DNA of 64,000 nt from Gonatopus flavifemur (Eukaryota; Arthropoda; Insecta; Hymenoptera; Dryinidae). Every line of letters begins with the position of its first letter. Positions within the stretch are counted from its first letter, which is position 1. The translations under genes and the position numbers were made by a program. Positions 12,539 through 24,944 of the stretch are shown here, in pieces. The DNA lies in assembly GCA_018340375.1 (NCBI GenBank), contig JAFFJZ010000001.1, positions 16,386,001 through 16,450,000 on the forward strand, written 5' to 3'. The notes below the pieces were generated by a model that was given only the letters and a program-made list of their open reading frames with translations, was not told where the DNA came from and ran no database searches.

Positions 12539-13807
12539 CTACTGTGTCTAAAAAATAAGGTGACATAGCATTTATTTAAAAAAATCTTCATTTATTCTCC
12601 CAAATCAAGTTCATCGCCTGTAAAGTAATCTCCCCACCCCCCTCCTCCCGGATACAATGCACTTATGCCAACGCATTTTCCAATCTTCGAAACAGCAGTT
12701 AAAGTCAGTTTCCGGGACGGCCTTCAGCTCTCTCTTCGATTCGGCTTGGAGCTCCTCTATCGACTTAAAACGGTGTCCTCGGAGCGGTCTTTTGAGTTTA
12801 TCGAATACCCAGAAGTCGCACGGTGCCAAATCAGGTGAATACGGTGGTTGTGGGACGATATGGATCGAGTTTTTTGCGAAATAGTCACAAAGAATCAATG
12901 CAGTGTGAGCCGGTGCATTGTCGTGGTGTAAAAACCAAGAGTCGTCTCGCCACAATTCTCGTCTCTTTAGGCGAATAGCTTCACGTAAATGATGCATAAC
13001 GCTCGAATAATATTCTTCGTTGACAGTTTGACCCGGCGGAAGGAACTCAAAATGCACAACACCACGACAATCGAAGAATAATGATCGGTTTTTTTGGTTT
13101 TGACTCACCTTTAGCGCGATATTCACTCGATTGATCAGTTGTTTCCGGGTCGTCAGCATAAATCCACGTCTCATCTTGTCCTGATAGTCAGAAAGCATTG
13201 TTTTACGCACTTCAACGCGACGATGTTTTTCCAGGAAATTCAGTGTTTTCGGTACCAATCGAGATGTGACGCGTCTGAGGCCCAAAACATCCTTCAAAAT
13301 GATATCTACTGATCCTTTAGGAATGCCAACATCATCAGCAAGATCTCTTATTGTTAATCGACGATTTACAAACACTGAATCTTTGATTTTTTGGACGTGA
13401 ACTTCTTCAGTGGAAGTGCATGGTCGATCGGAACGCTTTTCGTCATCGACACGTTCTCGATCTTCTTGGAACTCTTTATGTCACTTGTAAAGATTTTTTT
13501 TATAGCTTGATCACCAAAGGCTTTCTGCACTATCCTCAACGAATCAGCAGCAGAGAATTCATTCCGCGAACAAAATTTAATACAAATTCTTTGCTCAACA
13601 AATGCAGACATTATAAAAATCGAAAAAAATTCACTTTCAGCAGCTTATAAAACGAAGCGGATCTCGAACACCAATGAATATTTTGATGTGATCCTTGGCA
13701 TGGATATCAAAGACAGTCTTACTAACCTACAAATAAGAGCACTTCCCCAAATAAATTTGCGCACAGAGTTCGAATTCAAATGTCACCTTACTTTTTGGAC
13801 ACAGTAG
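12539..13807 (-). mobile_element. Mariner element C, full length
   Basis: Ends CTACTGTGTCTAAAAAATAA and CTACTGTGTCCAAAAAGTAA (inverted) are flanked by TA at 12537-12538 and 13808-13809. At 1,269 bp it has the length of a complete mariner. It is the same family as elements at 10106-11021 and 18913-19770. Confidence 0.93.
12592..13611 (-). pseudogene. Frameshifted mariner transposase of element C
   Basis: Starts MSAFVEQRICIKFCSRNEFS at 13611. A frameshift falls near 13500, just before the expected [11 protein letters not shown] region. RRLTIRDLADDVGIPKGSVD follows in the next frame. Another frameshift precedes the first catalytic block DETWIYADDPETTDQSSEYR, which is present but in a different frame from its surroundings. 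[10 protein letters not shown] and PPYSPDLAPCDFWVFDKLKR give the D34D spacing. A last shift near 12640 displaces the C-terminus, whose normal GDYF...DLGE end with stop at 12592-12594 is visible in another frame. Dead copy with several indels. Confidence 0.9.
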
Positions 13808-14207
13808 TATACAATCAGAATCCCTGCGCAAAATTTTTCCTATTACGTAATGGTCTTCAGTTACGATACATACGCAGGGTATAAGAACACTGCAATTTAT
13901 ATACTGAATTACGTAAATTATATCAAACCACTATCAAATGAACTCGATATCATGGTTAAATTTTGGCTGCATATTCGAATTGAGCACCCACTATTCGATG
14001 AAAGAACGTCATCATTTGGACTGTTACACAAAAGAAAAAAATTCACTGTGACAGCAAACTCTGATTCCACTGGGAGCAGCAAATTGCTTCCTCGTTAGAG
14101 AGAAACTTTGTGATCGTTTCGAGGGACCAAAAATCTTTTTGTCCCCAAACTCAAAATTTCTTGGGCCAAAATGTTCCTCTAAACTCGGGAAACATTTTTG
14201 GTTCCGC

Positions 14208-14226
14208 GTGTGTGTGTGTGTGTGTG
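14208..14226. repeat. (TG)n microsatellite
   Basis: About nine and a half TG dinucleotides in a row. Confidence 0.9.
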
Positions 14227-14229
14227 GAT

Positions 14230-15060
14230 TAATTTGCGAACCCGCATATTTTCCGTTTTTTATTATTCGATCGTCTTGAAATTTTCACCACGGTTATATG
14301 TAGTATCCATAGTGGTCCCATATGAGTTTCAACCTGATTGTTACAGAAAAATTGGAGGGGTGAGGAAAATGAAAAGAAAAATTGTAATTTTACGAACGCC
14401 CATATCTCCGTTTCCCATGATCCGATTGTGATGAAACTTATACCACGTTCTGAGTATAACCCACTTGTTGTCCCATATGAGTTTCATACTAATCGGTTGG
14501 AAACAGGGAAATTTTTCCACTGAGAGAAAAAAAAATAGTGAATCAATAGTAATAGTTGGGAAAGGACTCAACTATGAATAGTTGGCTGATTAATGGTTAT
14601 AATAACTATTCTATGGTAAACGTGGCCAATCCAAATAGTAATCTCTGTAATCAATATTGTTATTTGGACTACGAATTAGTGGCACTCATCATCAGTGATA
14701 GTTGAGCCCTTTCCCAACGATTCCAATAGTCATTCCGACCATTGTTTTCTCTGAGTGTTTTGAAAGCATGCTTTCCTTATATTCCTATCATCCAAATGAC
14801 ATGGAACTTTGTGCACATTCAATTCGCGGGGTGTTAGTTGTACGATATAAATTCCGAGCAAATTGGGAACGAGGGAAGAAAATGATAAGCACTAAGCTTC
14901 AACACATAATTTGAAAATCTCGTAAATGCCACTATCATGCGGATATCTTCCGCTCCCATCAACCGATCGTTATGAAATTTTTACCACAATTTTATGCAGT
15001 GCCGAAGGTTGTCCCATATGAGTCATTCCATGTAAAATCGTCTGGAAATAAAGAAAATCG
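14230..15060. repeat. Degenerate satellite of about 150 bp, four units, split by a MITE
   Basis: The phrase GTCCCATATGAG with its surroundings (CGATYGTNATGAAA, TTACCAC before it, TTTCA after) recurs at 14315, 14470 and 15011, with a weaker unit near 14836. The two spacings around the MITE become satellite-like only when the 240-bp MITE at 14518-14757 is subtracted. A detached unit is at about 16225-16275. Open frames across it are accidental. Confidence 0.65.
14518..14757. mobile_element. CACTGAGAGAAAA-ended MITE rich in AACTATT
   Basis: Left end CACTGAGAGAAAAAAAAATA, right end the inverse of CACTCAGAGAAAACAATG. The arms include GTTGGGAAAGG and CTCAACTAT in inverted copies. The core repeats AATAGTT/AACTATT in both directions. 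Non-coding. Confidence 0.75.
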
Positions 15061-16334
15061 TCGCCGACTCATTTTAGATTCTGCTGTAACTTTGAGGGAC
15101 TCTTCTTTAGGGTCCCAAAAAACAAAATTCACACAACTTTGATTTTTACAAATACTCATTTCTGACAGTTCGAATTAAAACGTTCAAAAATCGTTATTTT
15201 TATGCTTTATCAAATTTAGCTGTAAAATTTGTCCTTTCCAAGCTATCTACCCGCTTGAGGCGGAATTTTGAAGGGAAAAGATAGCAGTTTTAGTGTAAGC
15301 CCGAAAAATTTGCTCAGTCGATATCTCTGAATAATGGCAGCGTGCTAAAAATACGTGTTTTTGACTTATTTTTCGTGAATTTCAACCGACTCTAGCGTCT
15401 GGACTGTTCAGAGTAAGCAGCTTATGTTACTCAGGAATCAAGTGTACATATCATAGACGGAATACAGCCACGAGTCGATCCGAGCAGCTCACTCCTTATG
15501 GAAAAAAAATTTGCTTGCAGTTTCGAAATTTTCAAAAATCGCAATATTCGGGCTATGAAATTAACGTGTTGACTGCGAGATAAAAATATGAAACTCACAG
15601 AATCTACAGTTCTTACCTTCAACTTCAAAAAGCTATGCCGCTCGTTTTGTTATTCCGATGTTTAAGGGATGTGCAAATAGTTTTTTAATAGCAAAAAATT
15701 GACCTAATTCTTTTGTTTCATAATCTCATAATTCCAGTTGTACTTGATTCATTTTTGTGAATACAGATTATATCAGTTTTTCTCATCCCTATAGTTTTTT
15801 ATTCGATGCTTCAACAAATGGGTTGGCATAAGACACGAATAAAAATAATCATGATGGTGAAAGAATTTTTAAATTTCCGATAAAGTTATGGGCTTATTGA
15901 GTGTAAAATTATGTTTGTAAGTCATATTTGATGGGAACAAAGTAACCAACAACAGAGTGATAATCTGAACTGGACCATTATTTTTCATTTAACAATTAAC
16001 GTTGAAGTTTTACAATATGAACAATGTCAAACTTATCGGAAGCTGAATATTTCCGCACTTCTAATTGAGTTTGAGAAAGCTGTGCAAAGTTATGATACGA
16101 TCTTGTATTTTTTGTTGTATTTATATTTATAAATCTTCCAAATAAAAGAGTTTCAGCAGCTTCAACTTCCAGGCCCGATACAAAAAAAATTGGATCAGAA
16201 CAAAAATCGAACATTGTTTCTGCGGTTAATATATATTCAGTGTTCCCACATGAGTTTCATGCCAATCGAGTGAAAACTGTGGAAAATAGTTTCTTGTGAC
16301 CTGCATTATTTGATATAAACGAGGGAGCCATGTG

Positions 16335-16570
16335 CCAATTGGCAGAGTTTTTTTGCTGTAACAGTAATCTATTCGCCATTACAGCAATTTTCTCAGCTAC
16401 AACAGCAATTTTTTAGGTTGTTCTACATACCTATACATATATATACCTGAGAATTTTGCTAGTCTAGCAAAGAATACATTGATCGATTAACCGATTAAAC
16501 GAAAAAACGATTAACCGGAATTCAACGATCAATCGATTAACCGGAATCCTTCGATAATTAACCGTTTCAA
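16335..16570. repeat. Fragment with CAGCAATTT words and CGATTAACCG repeats
   Basis: 16345-16420 carries GCTGTAACAG, TTACAGCAATTT and ACAACAGCAATTT, the same words as the MITE at 25259-25587. 16476-16570 repeats CGATTAACCG/CGATTAAAC about five times. No termini could be fixed. Confidence 0.45.
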
Positions 16571-17640
16571 TTGATTCATTCCACGGCTCTACAGAAATTC
16601 ATCCGTCCAAACCATCAAATATCTATCTGAGATGAATTGATCAAAATCAATTGCATCATGTGTAACCAAATTGCAAATCTGATCATTTGCCAAAGTGAAT
16701 GCTAAACTATTTTCAACTTTTTCATTTTTTGGTCTGTTTGCTATTCATCTCAACGAAAACGTTGATTGATCTTTTTTCTCCATGTCTCATCAACTTCGAT
16801 TGTCCTATTTTACCAGACGTCCGGTCAATTTTTCGTCTTGGCACGATCCATTTTCATCAATGTATATTTCAAAATGATTCTGCTGATATTTGAAAGTTTA
16901 TATGTGAATAATTTGAAATGTCCGGTACCTCGTCTTGAATCAACTATCAAGTCCATATAATTTCACAGCTAATTCCACTAATCATTCATGTACATCTCGA
17001 ATAACTTCACTGCTCGTGTCATACTCATAAAGTATTCAGTAAAGTGCCGTATCCATTTGTAAATTCTTGTAATTCTCCAATACTCATAACGCAATCATTT
17101 TCAATTTCAGCATTCAACTGGAATTCAATAAGCAGTAAATTTGCAGAAATACTCCAGCACATTCAATGATATTTTTTGAAATTCAATTAAGAACATCCTC
17201 AGCACACAGACTGAAAATGAAGCTATCATATTCAAGAGATAAATCACTAATATGTTCTAAATATGAACCTTTCGACCTTCTTTCCTCTGCACCTAATTTT
17301 TTTTGCTCGTAAATTCGATATCTCAAATTCATCATTACGAAAATAATCGATAGCTTCACTTTGAACCCTCATGACTTCCTGGTTACCACGTAATAATGCT
17401 TCTATTTCTCATGATTCATCTTGGAAATGAAGAACGTATTCTGTCCCATTACATCTTTTTTTTGATCCCATCTTTCTTCAATAGAAGAGAATCCTTTCAA
17501 AAGAAAAAAAAATGTGGAAAGTGCCATAAATTGTGTCAAAAAACCATTCAAGAAAATATACGATTCAAACTCGATCTCGTATCTAGCTTTTTTAAAATCG
17601 CTCTTCTATATCTCTTCGTCTTGCTCTGTGCTTTTCTTAG

Positions 17641-17820
17641 TTAGATCCGTTGGATGGAGGAACGGATAACGGATTCACATTTACGGCTGCCAACTGGCCA
17701 ACTCAGCCCCAAGGAATCGCCTACAGGATCACATCTCGGTATCCGGCACATCCCGCGGGGAGCTTCTATTACCCGAATCTACCTCGTCTACCGCCAATAG
17801 CTACTATCACCTTCACTAAG
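17641..17820 (+). CDS. Spondin-domain protein, internal exon 2 of 3 in the window
   Basis: Sixty codons between TTTTCTTAG and the donor AAG|GTAAGA, phase 0 at both ends, continuing the reading frame of 4981-5294. The product begins LDPLDGGTDNGFTFTAANWP and ends IATITFTK. It supplies the end of the Spondin_N domain. The DGGTDNG segment corresponds to the DAGTDSG segment of F-spondin and carries the other two aspartates of the proposed calcium site. The spacing from the PDW aspartate is one residue shorter than in human F-spondin as I recall it. PTQPQG and the later HPAGSFYYP also follow the family pattern. Base composition is clearly richer in GC than the flanking intron. Assignment is firm. 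Confidence 0.93.
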
Positions 17821-18636
17821 GTAAGATAATTTCATCGATACTGTTGCCTTATTATATTATATTACATCATATTATATGGAAAATGTTCCGGTCATTCTAT
17901 ATTTCACATATTCCTTCGTTACGAGTATGATACGTGAATACTGCAAAAAAGATATTAAACGGTTTACAAAATGCTATTTCGATTTCACCATCTTCACATA
18001 TAATATCCTTGGATTCCGGAATTCTTCAAATTGGATATATCGTCGATGAGAAGTTTCGGATCATCCTTCAAAATACAAAACTCATTCCGTTACATCTCTC
18101 TGTTTCTTAGCCACAGCAATTCGCATTGAATTCTATACAACAAACTGTTGAGCGTAATCAACTAACGCATACTTACTCGCATTGAAATGCATATACATTC
18201 GCACTGCAAAGTTAGTTTTTAATTCGATTAAAAGTCTTATGGATTCAGTATATAAACTTGTATGTTGATTGCGTTCGCAGGGTGAGAAATTGTGTGGGTA
18301 ATTTGGTAGAATGTTGGGAATGAATTCATTATCAAATTGCTTTTTATTATTATTATTTCCAATTGTTGTTACTGTGTATGGTGTTCGTATGAAAATAAAA
18401 TTACGATCTAACAAACCGAATAGGATGGAATACTCAAATCCAGGAGAATTGGAAGGAACTGATAAGTTAATTTCTATTTCAATGGATTATAGATTTCAAA
18501 AGTTGATGGAATATTTTGTTTTCTCAAACACATCTCAATCTAACAATTATTCTAAACTCGAACGATAGGTGGAAATTCAAAAAGATCTCGGTAAATCCAG
18601 AATTTACACTGATATTTTGAATCTGATGTATTTATA

Positions 18637-18898
18637 CAGTGAGAGAAAAAATTTCCGGAAACAATAAAACATTTAGTTGAATAGTCGCCATAAAATACTT
18701 AATTGATTTGAATGAACTTTCATTGACTCAATTAAATAACTGTTTCAATTGATGAAATATTTCATAGCACATTGAATATTTGTTTGATTGAATGAATATT
18801 TAACCGAGTCAATGGAAGTTTATTCAAATCAATTAAGTATTTTATGGCGACTATTCAACTGAATATTTCATTGTTCCCAGAAATTTTTTCTCTCAGTG
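18637..18898. mobile_element. Palindromic MITE, CAGTGAGAGAAAA ends, TA target
   Basis: 262 bp with ends CAGTGAGAGAAAAAATTTCC and its near-perfect inverse, flanked by TA at 18635-18636 and 18899-18900. The arms pair over roughly 95 bp on each side (for example CATAAAATACTTAATTGATT with AATCAATTAAGTATTTTATG). The core repeats ATTGAATCAATT-type words. Non-coding. Confidence 0.88.
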
Positions 18899-18912
18899 TA
18901 CATTTCCCAATA

Positions 18913-19770
18913 TTTCACTGGGTTCAAAAAATGAGGCGAATTCTTCCAAACAGTGGATTGTCTTGAATCAATTCGATGCTTCCGTCGATGTCCACGAAGT
19001 GGATTTTTGAATTTAGGGAATAGTCAAAAGTCCGAGATTGTGAAGCGATATTAGTTGAATTTTTGGCAAAATTTCACGAAGAATGGATGCAGCGTGAGTT
19101 GGCGCATTATCGTGGTGCAAAAACCGAGTGTTGTCCGCTCGTAAATCTAAGTCGACTGATCCTTTTGAAATGCCAACATCATCAGCAAGGTCCCTTATCG
19201 TTGATCGATGGTTTTTGAACACAAGATCTTCGATTTAATTCAAGTTTGGATGTTCATCGTCGTTGATGGTCGTTTGGGACGCTGTTCGATTTTAATGTTC
19301 TCTCTGCTTTCTTTCGAGTCTTTGTACCACTTGTAAACTTCTTTTTGGCTCATAACCTCATCATCATCCTTCAGCCTTCAACAAAATTTGATGCAAGTCT
19401 TCAACTCAATAAAATCAGACTTAATGAAAATTCTTAAACTCCCTTCCGTATGTTCACAATTGCACTGCAAACCCAAGTGTGTTAAGATTGACTACAAGAA
19501 CACGGATAAACCCTGTATATTGACACTGTTCAACCGTGTTTACACACATTATCCGTGTTCTTGTAGTCAATTTTAACACACTTCAATTTGCGATGTGTGT
19601 GACAAAGTTCTTAAAAGACCATGAGTAGCTCTACAACGATTCAATGTATTGACTTGGAACTCTACACAGATATCAAGGACAATGGAACCAACTTACACAA
19701 AAATTGACATGTTTCCATTATACTCGCGAATTTTGAATGAGTAATTTACCTTATTCCTTGGACACAGGAG
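18913..19770 (-). mobile_element. Degraded, internally deleted mariner (element C family)
   Basis: The left end TTTCACTGGGTTCAAAAAAT and right end (inverse of CTCCTGTGTCCAAGGAATAA) are decayed versions of the ends of the element at 12539-13807. TA lies at 18911-18912 and 19771-19772. Inside, on the minus strand, RSTIRDLADDVGISKGSVD runs straight into a segment ending FLHHDNAPTHAASIL at 19013-19222, so the first catalytic block is deleted. It holds a younger 108-bp palindrome at 19475-19582. Confidence 0.8.
19475..19582. repeat. Short palindromic MITE nested in a mariner remnant
   Basis: Arms AAGTGTGTTAAGATTGACTA and TAGTCAATTTTAACACACTT, continuing inward as CAAGAACACGGATA / TATCCGTGTTCTTG, with a short loop. 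Two copies of GTGTT...AACAC sit at the very ends. Confidence 0.75.
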
Positions 19771-19819
19771 TATTACATAGTGCTGATCACTGTAAAAATG
19801 ATTAAAAATTGCTTGGAGA

Positions 19820-20120
19820 GTTATCGTTCCCCGTTGGAATTCGCATCCCATATCACCAAGTACTGTTCCAACCAATAATAAAAAAAACTACCCACTTCCG
19901 AGTCGATGGATCCGATTGATAGTTGCGGCAGCAACGATTTTTCTTTACTACGATTTGTATTCTTGAAAAAGAGTCGTATCGGCTCGAAACGTCGAAGCGG
20001 CCAGGACTGAGAAATATATCGTTTCGAATATTCGTTTACTTGGGACTTTGGAATTATTGTTTCTCCCCGTTGGAATTTGCATCTCATATCACCAAGTACT
20101 GTTCCAACTAATAATGAAAT
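19820..20120. repeat. Repeat fragment with 70-bp direct repeats at both ends
   Basis: CCCCGTTGGAATTCGCATCC with ATATCACCAAGTACTGTTCC (19828-19875) recurs as CCCCGTTGGAATTTGCATCT with the same second half (20066-20106). Between them is AGAGTCGTATCGGCTCGAAA and CGTCGAAG, a phrase reminiscent of retroelement 3' regions. No reverse transcriptase is present. A Penelope-like or other retroelement fragment with terminal repeats is a guess. Confidence 0.5.
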
Positions 20121-22479
20121 CAATTCTGCAACAACAACATATTCTACCATCCGCAGTTCAGACTCTGTTCCAATAAACGATTCAAACTCTCGCGATATCT
20201 CATATTCATTGAAATCACATTTTCAATATTACATATGCGATATTAAACATTTAAAAGATTATGGCTAATGAAATTTTATTAAAAAACTCAAAGAGCATTT
20301 TTCGTAATAAACTGAACTATCTGTCATAAAAATGGCATTAGATGAGACGATAAGATCTAAGTACCAAATGAATCTTCGAAAATTACACGTTGGGTGGTCT
20401 GGTATGAACCGTAATTGAGTTTCGGAAGCGGGATTCCTGTGGTGTGCTTTTTCGTTCAAGTTAGCTCGCAGATAAGGGAAAATGAAGAATTAGGGAAGAG
20501 GAAGACTAGTAGTAAAATAGACGAATGTATCCTATAATTAGCAAATCGTGGGAAAATATGAGTATTGTACAGGGAAATTGGAAATCATAGAAAAAACAAT
20601 ACTTCCGAACGACCATTTACGTTCTTGGATACAGAGAGAAATATTTTGTGATTCATTAAGAGATAAGAAAAGTTGAGAAGATATTATGAGAGATTCATTC
20701 TCTGAATCTTATTCTGTTTGTGGAAGAGATTGTGCAGATACCAAAGCTTAATTTTACGAAGTCCACGATTTTAATGTCCGCCAATTTTCGAAAAAAAATG
20801 TTAATTTGAATAACTGAATGATTTCACAATCTGGATGCCTCTTTGGATGGTAAGAAAGAGTCATAATAAGGTCGATGAAGAGGCTCTCAGCAATGAAATA
20901 AATCAAAAAGAAACGCTTTTCGTCGTAACAACTTGTGGAATGTGATTGAAATTCTCTCATCTACACTGAAAAAAAGAATTTGCGGATGCAGCAAACCGAA
21001 GTACCTACCATGCATGGAATGGCAAAATACTTTTGCCAGCCCAGCAGAAATTTTGGCATAGATGTCTGTCGCAATGCCTGACGTTGACAACTTGAAAATT
21101 CGCTGAACCAGCGAATTGTTTTCTTTTATCCGTTGTCACATGAATCTATCATATATTTTCCATTGCAGTATACGTCAATTTTGTAATTAATTCTGAATTC
21201 AAAGGTAAATCCACCCAAATATCTACGTATCAACTACGATTGTACAAAGCTTTCCTAGGATTGCTTTGTAAATTATACCTTTGGGGATGTGGTTACACGC
21301 GTGAATCTCTACGGCCGGGATATAGATAAAACCATGTTATTGGAGGTTGGAGGAGTCATACCGTGCCATCACGGTGTCAAGCCGAATAGGCTAACTCGCG
21401 TACAGGCTTAGCTCGAGCTTAGCCAGATTAGCCGTAATAGGAAGAACGGAAAGAGAGAAAGTGATAGAGAGGGGAATGCAGAGGGAAGAATTTCGCTATC
21501 ATCCATTTCATGGGAAACCAACAATCTCCACCTATCTATCTATCTCTCTTATTTCTCTCAACTCCTTTCCGAATGTGATGGTATTGGTGAAAATCTACCA
21601 CTCCTGGTATCAAGTTGGTGATGTCAACACTGTCGACGTCGACGTCGACGTTGAAATAAGGGAGAGCTAAAGTCCTTTACCGAAGACGAATGCTTCTGTT
21701 ACTCTTTCCCTCTTCATCTTCTTCTCTCTTGTTGGATCTGACCCTTTCGTTCGTTCTCCTTGTGTGTTCCACACGAATCTCGGCGACCTTACGATTTATC
21801 AGCAACAGCGCAGGGTGTATATCAATATATAACTTCTATGATCGGGGAAGAATGGAAGGGTGAGTTTTCGTTTCATGTATGGAGTGTCACCTACCATGGA
21901 TATCAGTCATCCGTTGTGACACTTGGTATTTATTCCAGACAGAAGTCTTTTTTTTCCTTTCTATTTTTCCGCAACTCTTCGTGGAATATCAGAAACATTG
22001 TATTTGTTTGAAAATACCAACGGAAACATAGAATTCATGAAATACGAGTTGATGGATATCAATTTGTTCTTCTTCGAATGCCCATATAGGGATTCGGCAT
22101 CGGTGCTAGCATGGTACAACGTGGATACGGTATTGCCGAGGCTTGGCAACCAGACATGACGCGAACCTGAAATGATAACATCATTTTATGATTCGTCGAT
22201 GTGTTTTTCCAATGGAGCACCATCATTGACAAACAATAGAAAAATTTGTTTATCGATGTTGCGCCAATAATGAAACTAAGAGAAATAATTAACCCAAAAA
22301 TATATGAAAAAAGTATACGCATTTCACAATTCCCAATATATGTTATTTGGGATCATGTTGGGAGCCCTCTGCTGTGACCTGTAACAAAGTCCGATTGACT
22401 GTTCTCTCAGAGAATGATTTGAGTCTTATATATTCCTTGTATACATTTCTCCCTATTCGCGAGAAACATTCGATCGGTA

Positions 22480-22880
22480 ACTTAGCTAACAATTCAGCCA
22501 TCAAAAGTTAAAATTAAGGAGCATGCCAATATTGAGCCATGCTATTACCAATGATCGGTGCTATATTGAAAAAAAATTTTTATCCAGACTAAGCCAAAGT
22601 TTGTAACAATATTCAACCACATTTCAAAGGATTCTCACTTTAAATAGAATCTATCTTCCGGTCAATGTTGGACCAAGGATGAGCCAAGCGAGAGCCAAGC
22701 CTGGCAGAATTGTGAATCAATAGTACACTGAGAACCGGAATTCGTTGAGCCCCGATGTCGGTACAACATTTTAATTTTTGTTAATCAACATTGCATATTT
22801 ATAGATTGTCCAGCCTTGCCCGTCAACATTGCGCCAAGCTATGTTCCGTGGTCAGCATTGGCGGAGCCCAAACATCTTTA
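22480..22880. repeat. Fragment rich in CAATGTTGG / CCAAGC words
   Basis: ATATTGAGCCATGC, GTCAATGTTGGACCAAGG, GAGCCAAGCCTGGC and GTCAACATTGCGCCAAGC occur in both orientations. The vocabulary matches the core of the element at 50648-51755. No termini identified, so this is probably an old fragment of that family. Confidence 0.45.
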
Positions 22881-24640
22881 TATGGGTATTTTTATCGTAT
22901 AAAAAATTTCCAGAGACTTCTCTTATTTTCCTAATTTCAAATTCTCTTCAATTTTTCATACAATTTATTTTGATATGAAGCAAAAAAATGCGCACACCGA
23001 AAAAAGGTGGGGCTCTTAATCTCTCAGCGAGGTTGGTATCCACTACCTTTTTTTTTTTGTCAATGCACAGTAACTCGAATTATGGCCTTTTCGTCTGGCA
23101 AGGTGATCACGTATTCGAAGGTTTTCTCATTTTTGTGTTAGTTACGACGTTTTTTTATAGCTGTCTGATTTTGGTCTCGTTTCCATGGAGGAACAATGTT
23201 TATTCTCTAAATACTTGGAGCGTCGATAAATTTTTGTTCTCCAAATGGAATGGTATAAAAAACTCATTCCTGACTTGTCTTCGCTGACAAATAGATGTAG
23301 CACATGGAATATTGAAATCATGATAAAAATGATGAGGATCTTTCAAATTCTCAGTTCATGATGAAAGGTGAAGAGTGTTACGTGAGAAACACATTTGAGA
23401 GTAGGAATTTTCAATATTGAAGGATGCTGGGGAGGGAAAATCATAACGAATCATCTCACGCTCTTTGAGATTGAGGAAAGGAGTAAAAAGAGGTTCTTGT
23501 GAAGAATGTGGGAAGAGAACAAAAAAAGAACCTTCACAAGGCAGAGCTTGCCTTCGGGACTTGTACTTCGCTATGGCTCTCCTCTTGTTTACTCCACCTT
23601 CGTTGTCGCCTGCGTGTCCAGAATATGGCCTTGTTTACTTTATGTGTACGTATTTTTTCACCTCCCCTTTTCCCTTCCTTCCTTCCTCCCTCCTCGCAGG
23701 AGAAAAATCAAATTTTCAACATCCTTGGGACAAGTGGTTGCGTGGCGTGAACAAAATACGAACGCATTCTTCTCCCCCATGCGTGAGGAGATATTTGTTA
23801 CTGTGTGTGTTTTAATTCTAGTGCAAGAGGACGTATACGGAATATGAATTTTATTGTTCCCTTTGGGGAAACCAAAATTGGAATCGTCATTCGAAATCAA
23901 TTTCTTTCTTCCCGTAGCTCTTTCGTTTGTCACTGATCAATGATTGGAATTACCAATTATCATATATTTTTCCGTATCTGTTACATAATTTCACGGATCA
24001 TGTGTTGTCATGCAAACCTCAGTCCTTTGTTATGTGATTATTCTTCCACACCCTTTTGTAAGCAAATCGATATTGTTCTGAGAAATCTATAAAACTTGGA
24101 CACCGATCCATAAATAAATATATATTGATTATGAAAACGAATATAAAAATACTTGTTGAACAATTGAAACAAAAAACAAAAACCCGCGTCAACATTGATT
24201 ACATACTTGTTTATTCTCTCCACTTGTCTCCGCTTTTTCATTCATTGTATATTTTCTCGCATTTCTGAATTTGTTCCACCCTGTGGGAATTTATCAAAAT
24301 TCCATTAGATTCGACGATAACCGATATCATTGAACAGTGTGTTCAATAAAGAATTTTCCCTCGATATATTCGGTGAAATATGTATCAGGGTTATTTGTAA
24401 CTCTCCATATAATTAATGGTATGATTCATTTTAATAAATATAATTATTACGAACGGTTTTTCGAAATTCGTCCGGAAATTGATATAATTCTTCTCTGTGC
24501 ATCTCCAATAGGAAATTTGTCATCACAGTTCATGCAGATAAGCGAAGCAATTAATATGATAATGAACTGATTATCGCTTTACACAGTTACTTGATTGGAT
24601 ATTTTATTATTGGTTTTGATTTTATTCGTGTATACGAGGG

Positions 24641-24838
24641 ATGAATCAGTCGCCGAGACCAAATTGGACCTTTTTCCCAGGTCTCGAAACGAAGCGGAAA
24701 ACTATGTATATCCGTATACAAGATGACAGCAAACCACCCGTTGATATGGGCGTAATACCGTATTCCTCAACGTTTTCGAATGCAGCGGACCGTAAACCGG
24801 GGTCGAGCGGATCTCTTGGATACAGCATTTTTTGAGTA
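24641..24838. other. Protein-like segment of unknown origin
   Basis: A locally GC-richer block, open on both strands (plus: MNQSPRPNWTFFPGLETKRK onward; minus: MLYPRDPLDPGLRSAAFENV and on). It begins next to TACGAGGGATGAATC, which resembles the ends of the mariner at 28583-29874. No family recognised. It could be a captured or decayed transposon coding fragment. There is no splice acceptor that suits the spondin gene phase. Confidence 0.3.
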
Positions 24839-24944
24839 ATGAATGTCGATTGGGAAAATTTGCTATCGAATTGTAAGAATTCGATGAAATTGGGAATTCT
24901 CATATATGAATTGAATTTTCATAAGATTGATTGAAAGGTTCTAA

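Larger units (their letters stand above)
5295..17640 (+). other. Spondin gene intron (12,346 bp)
   Basis: Bounded by GT at 5295 and by TTTTCTTAG at 17632-17640. Phase 0. The intron holds the elements listed separately between 5584 and 16570. Stretches 7040-8119, 8947-9805 and 15040-16340 are AT-rich sequence in which I see no gene. Region 6090-6900 has scattered GGAAATTTCC-like words but no clear termini. Confidence 0.85.

Noticed and set aside
23465..23933. Several overlapping open frames of 83-116 codons on both strands
   Set aside because: They are different frames of the same slightly GC-richer stretch, without domain, splice context or conserved motif.
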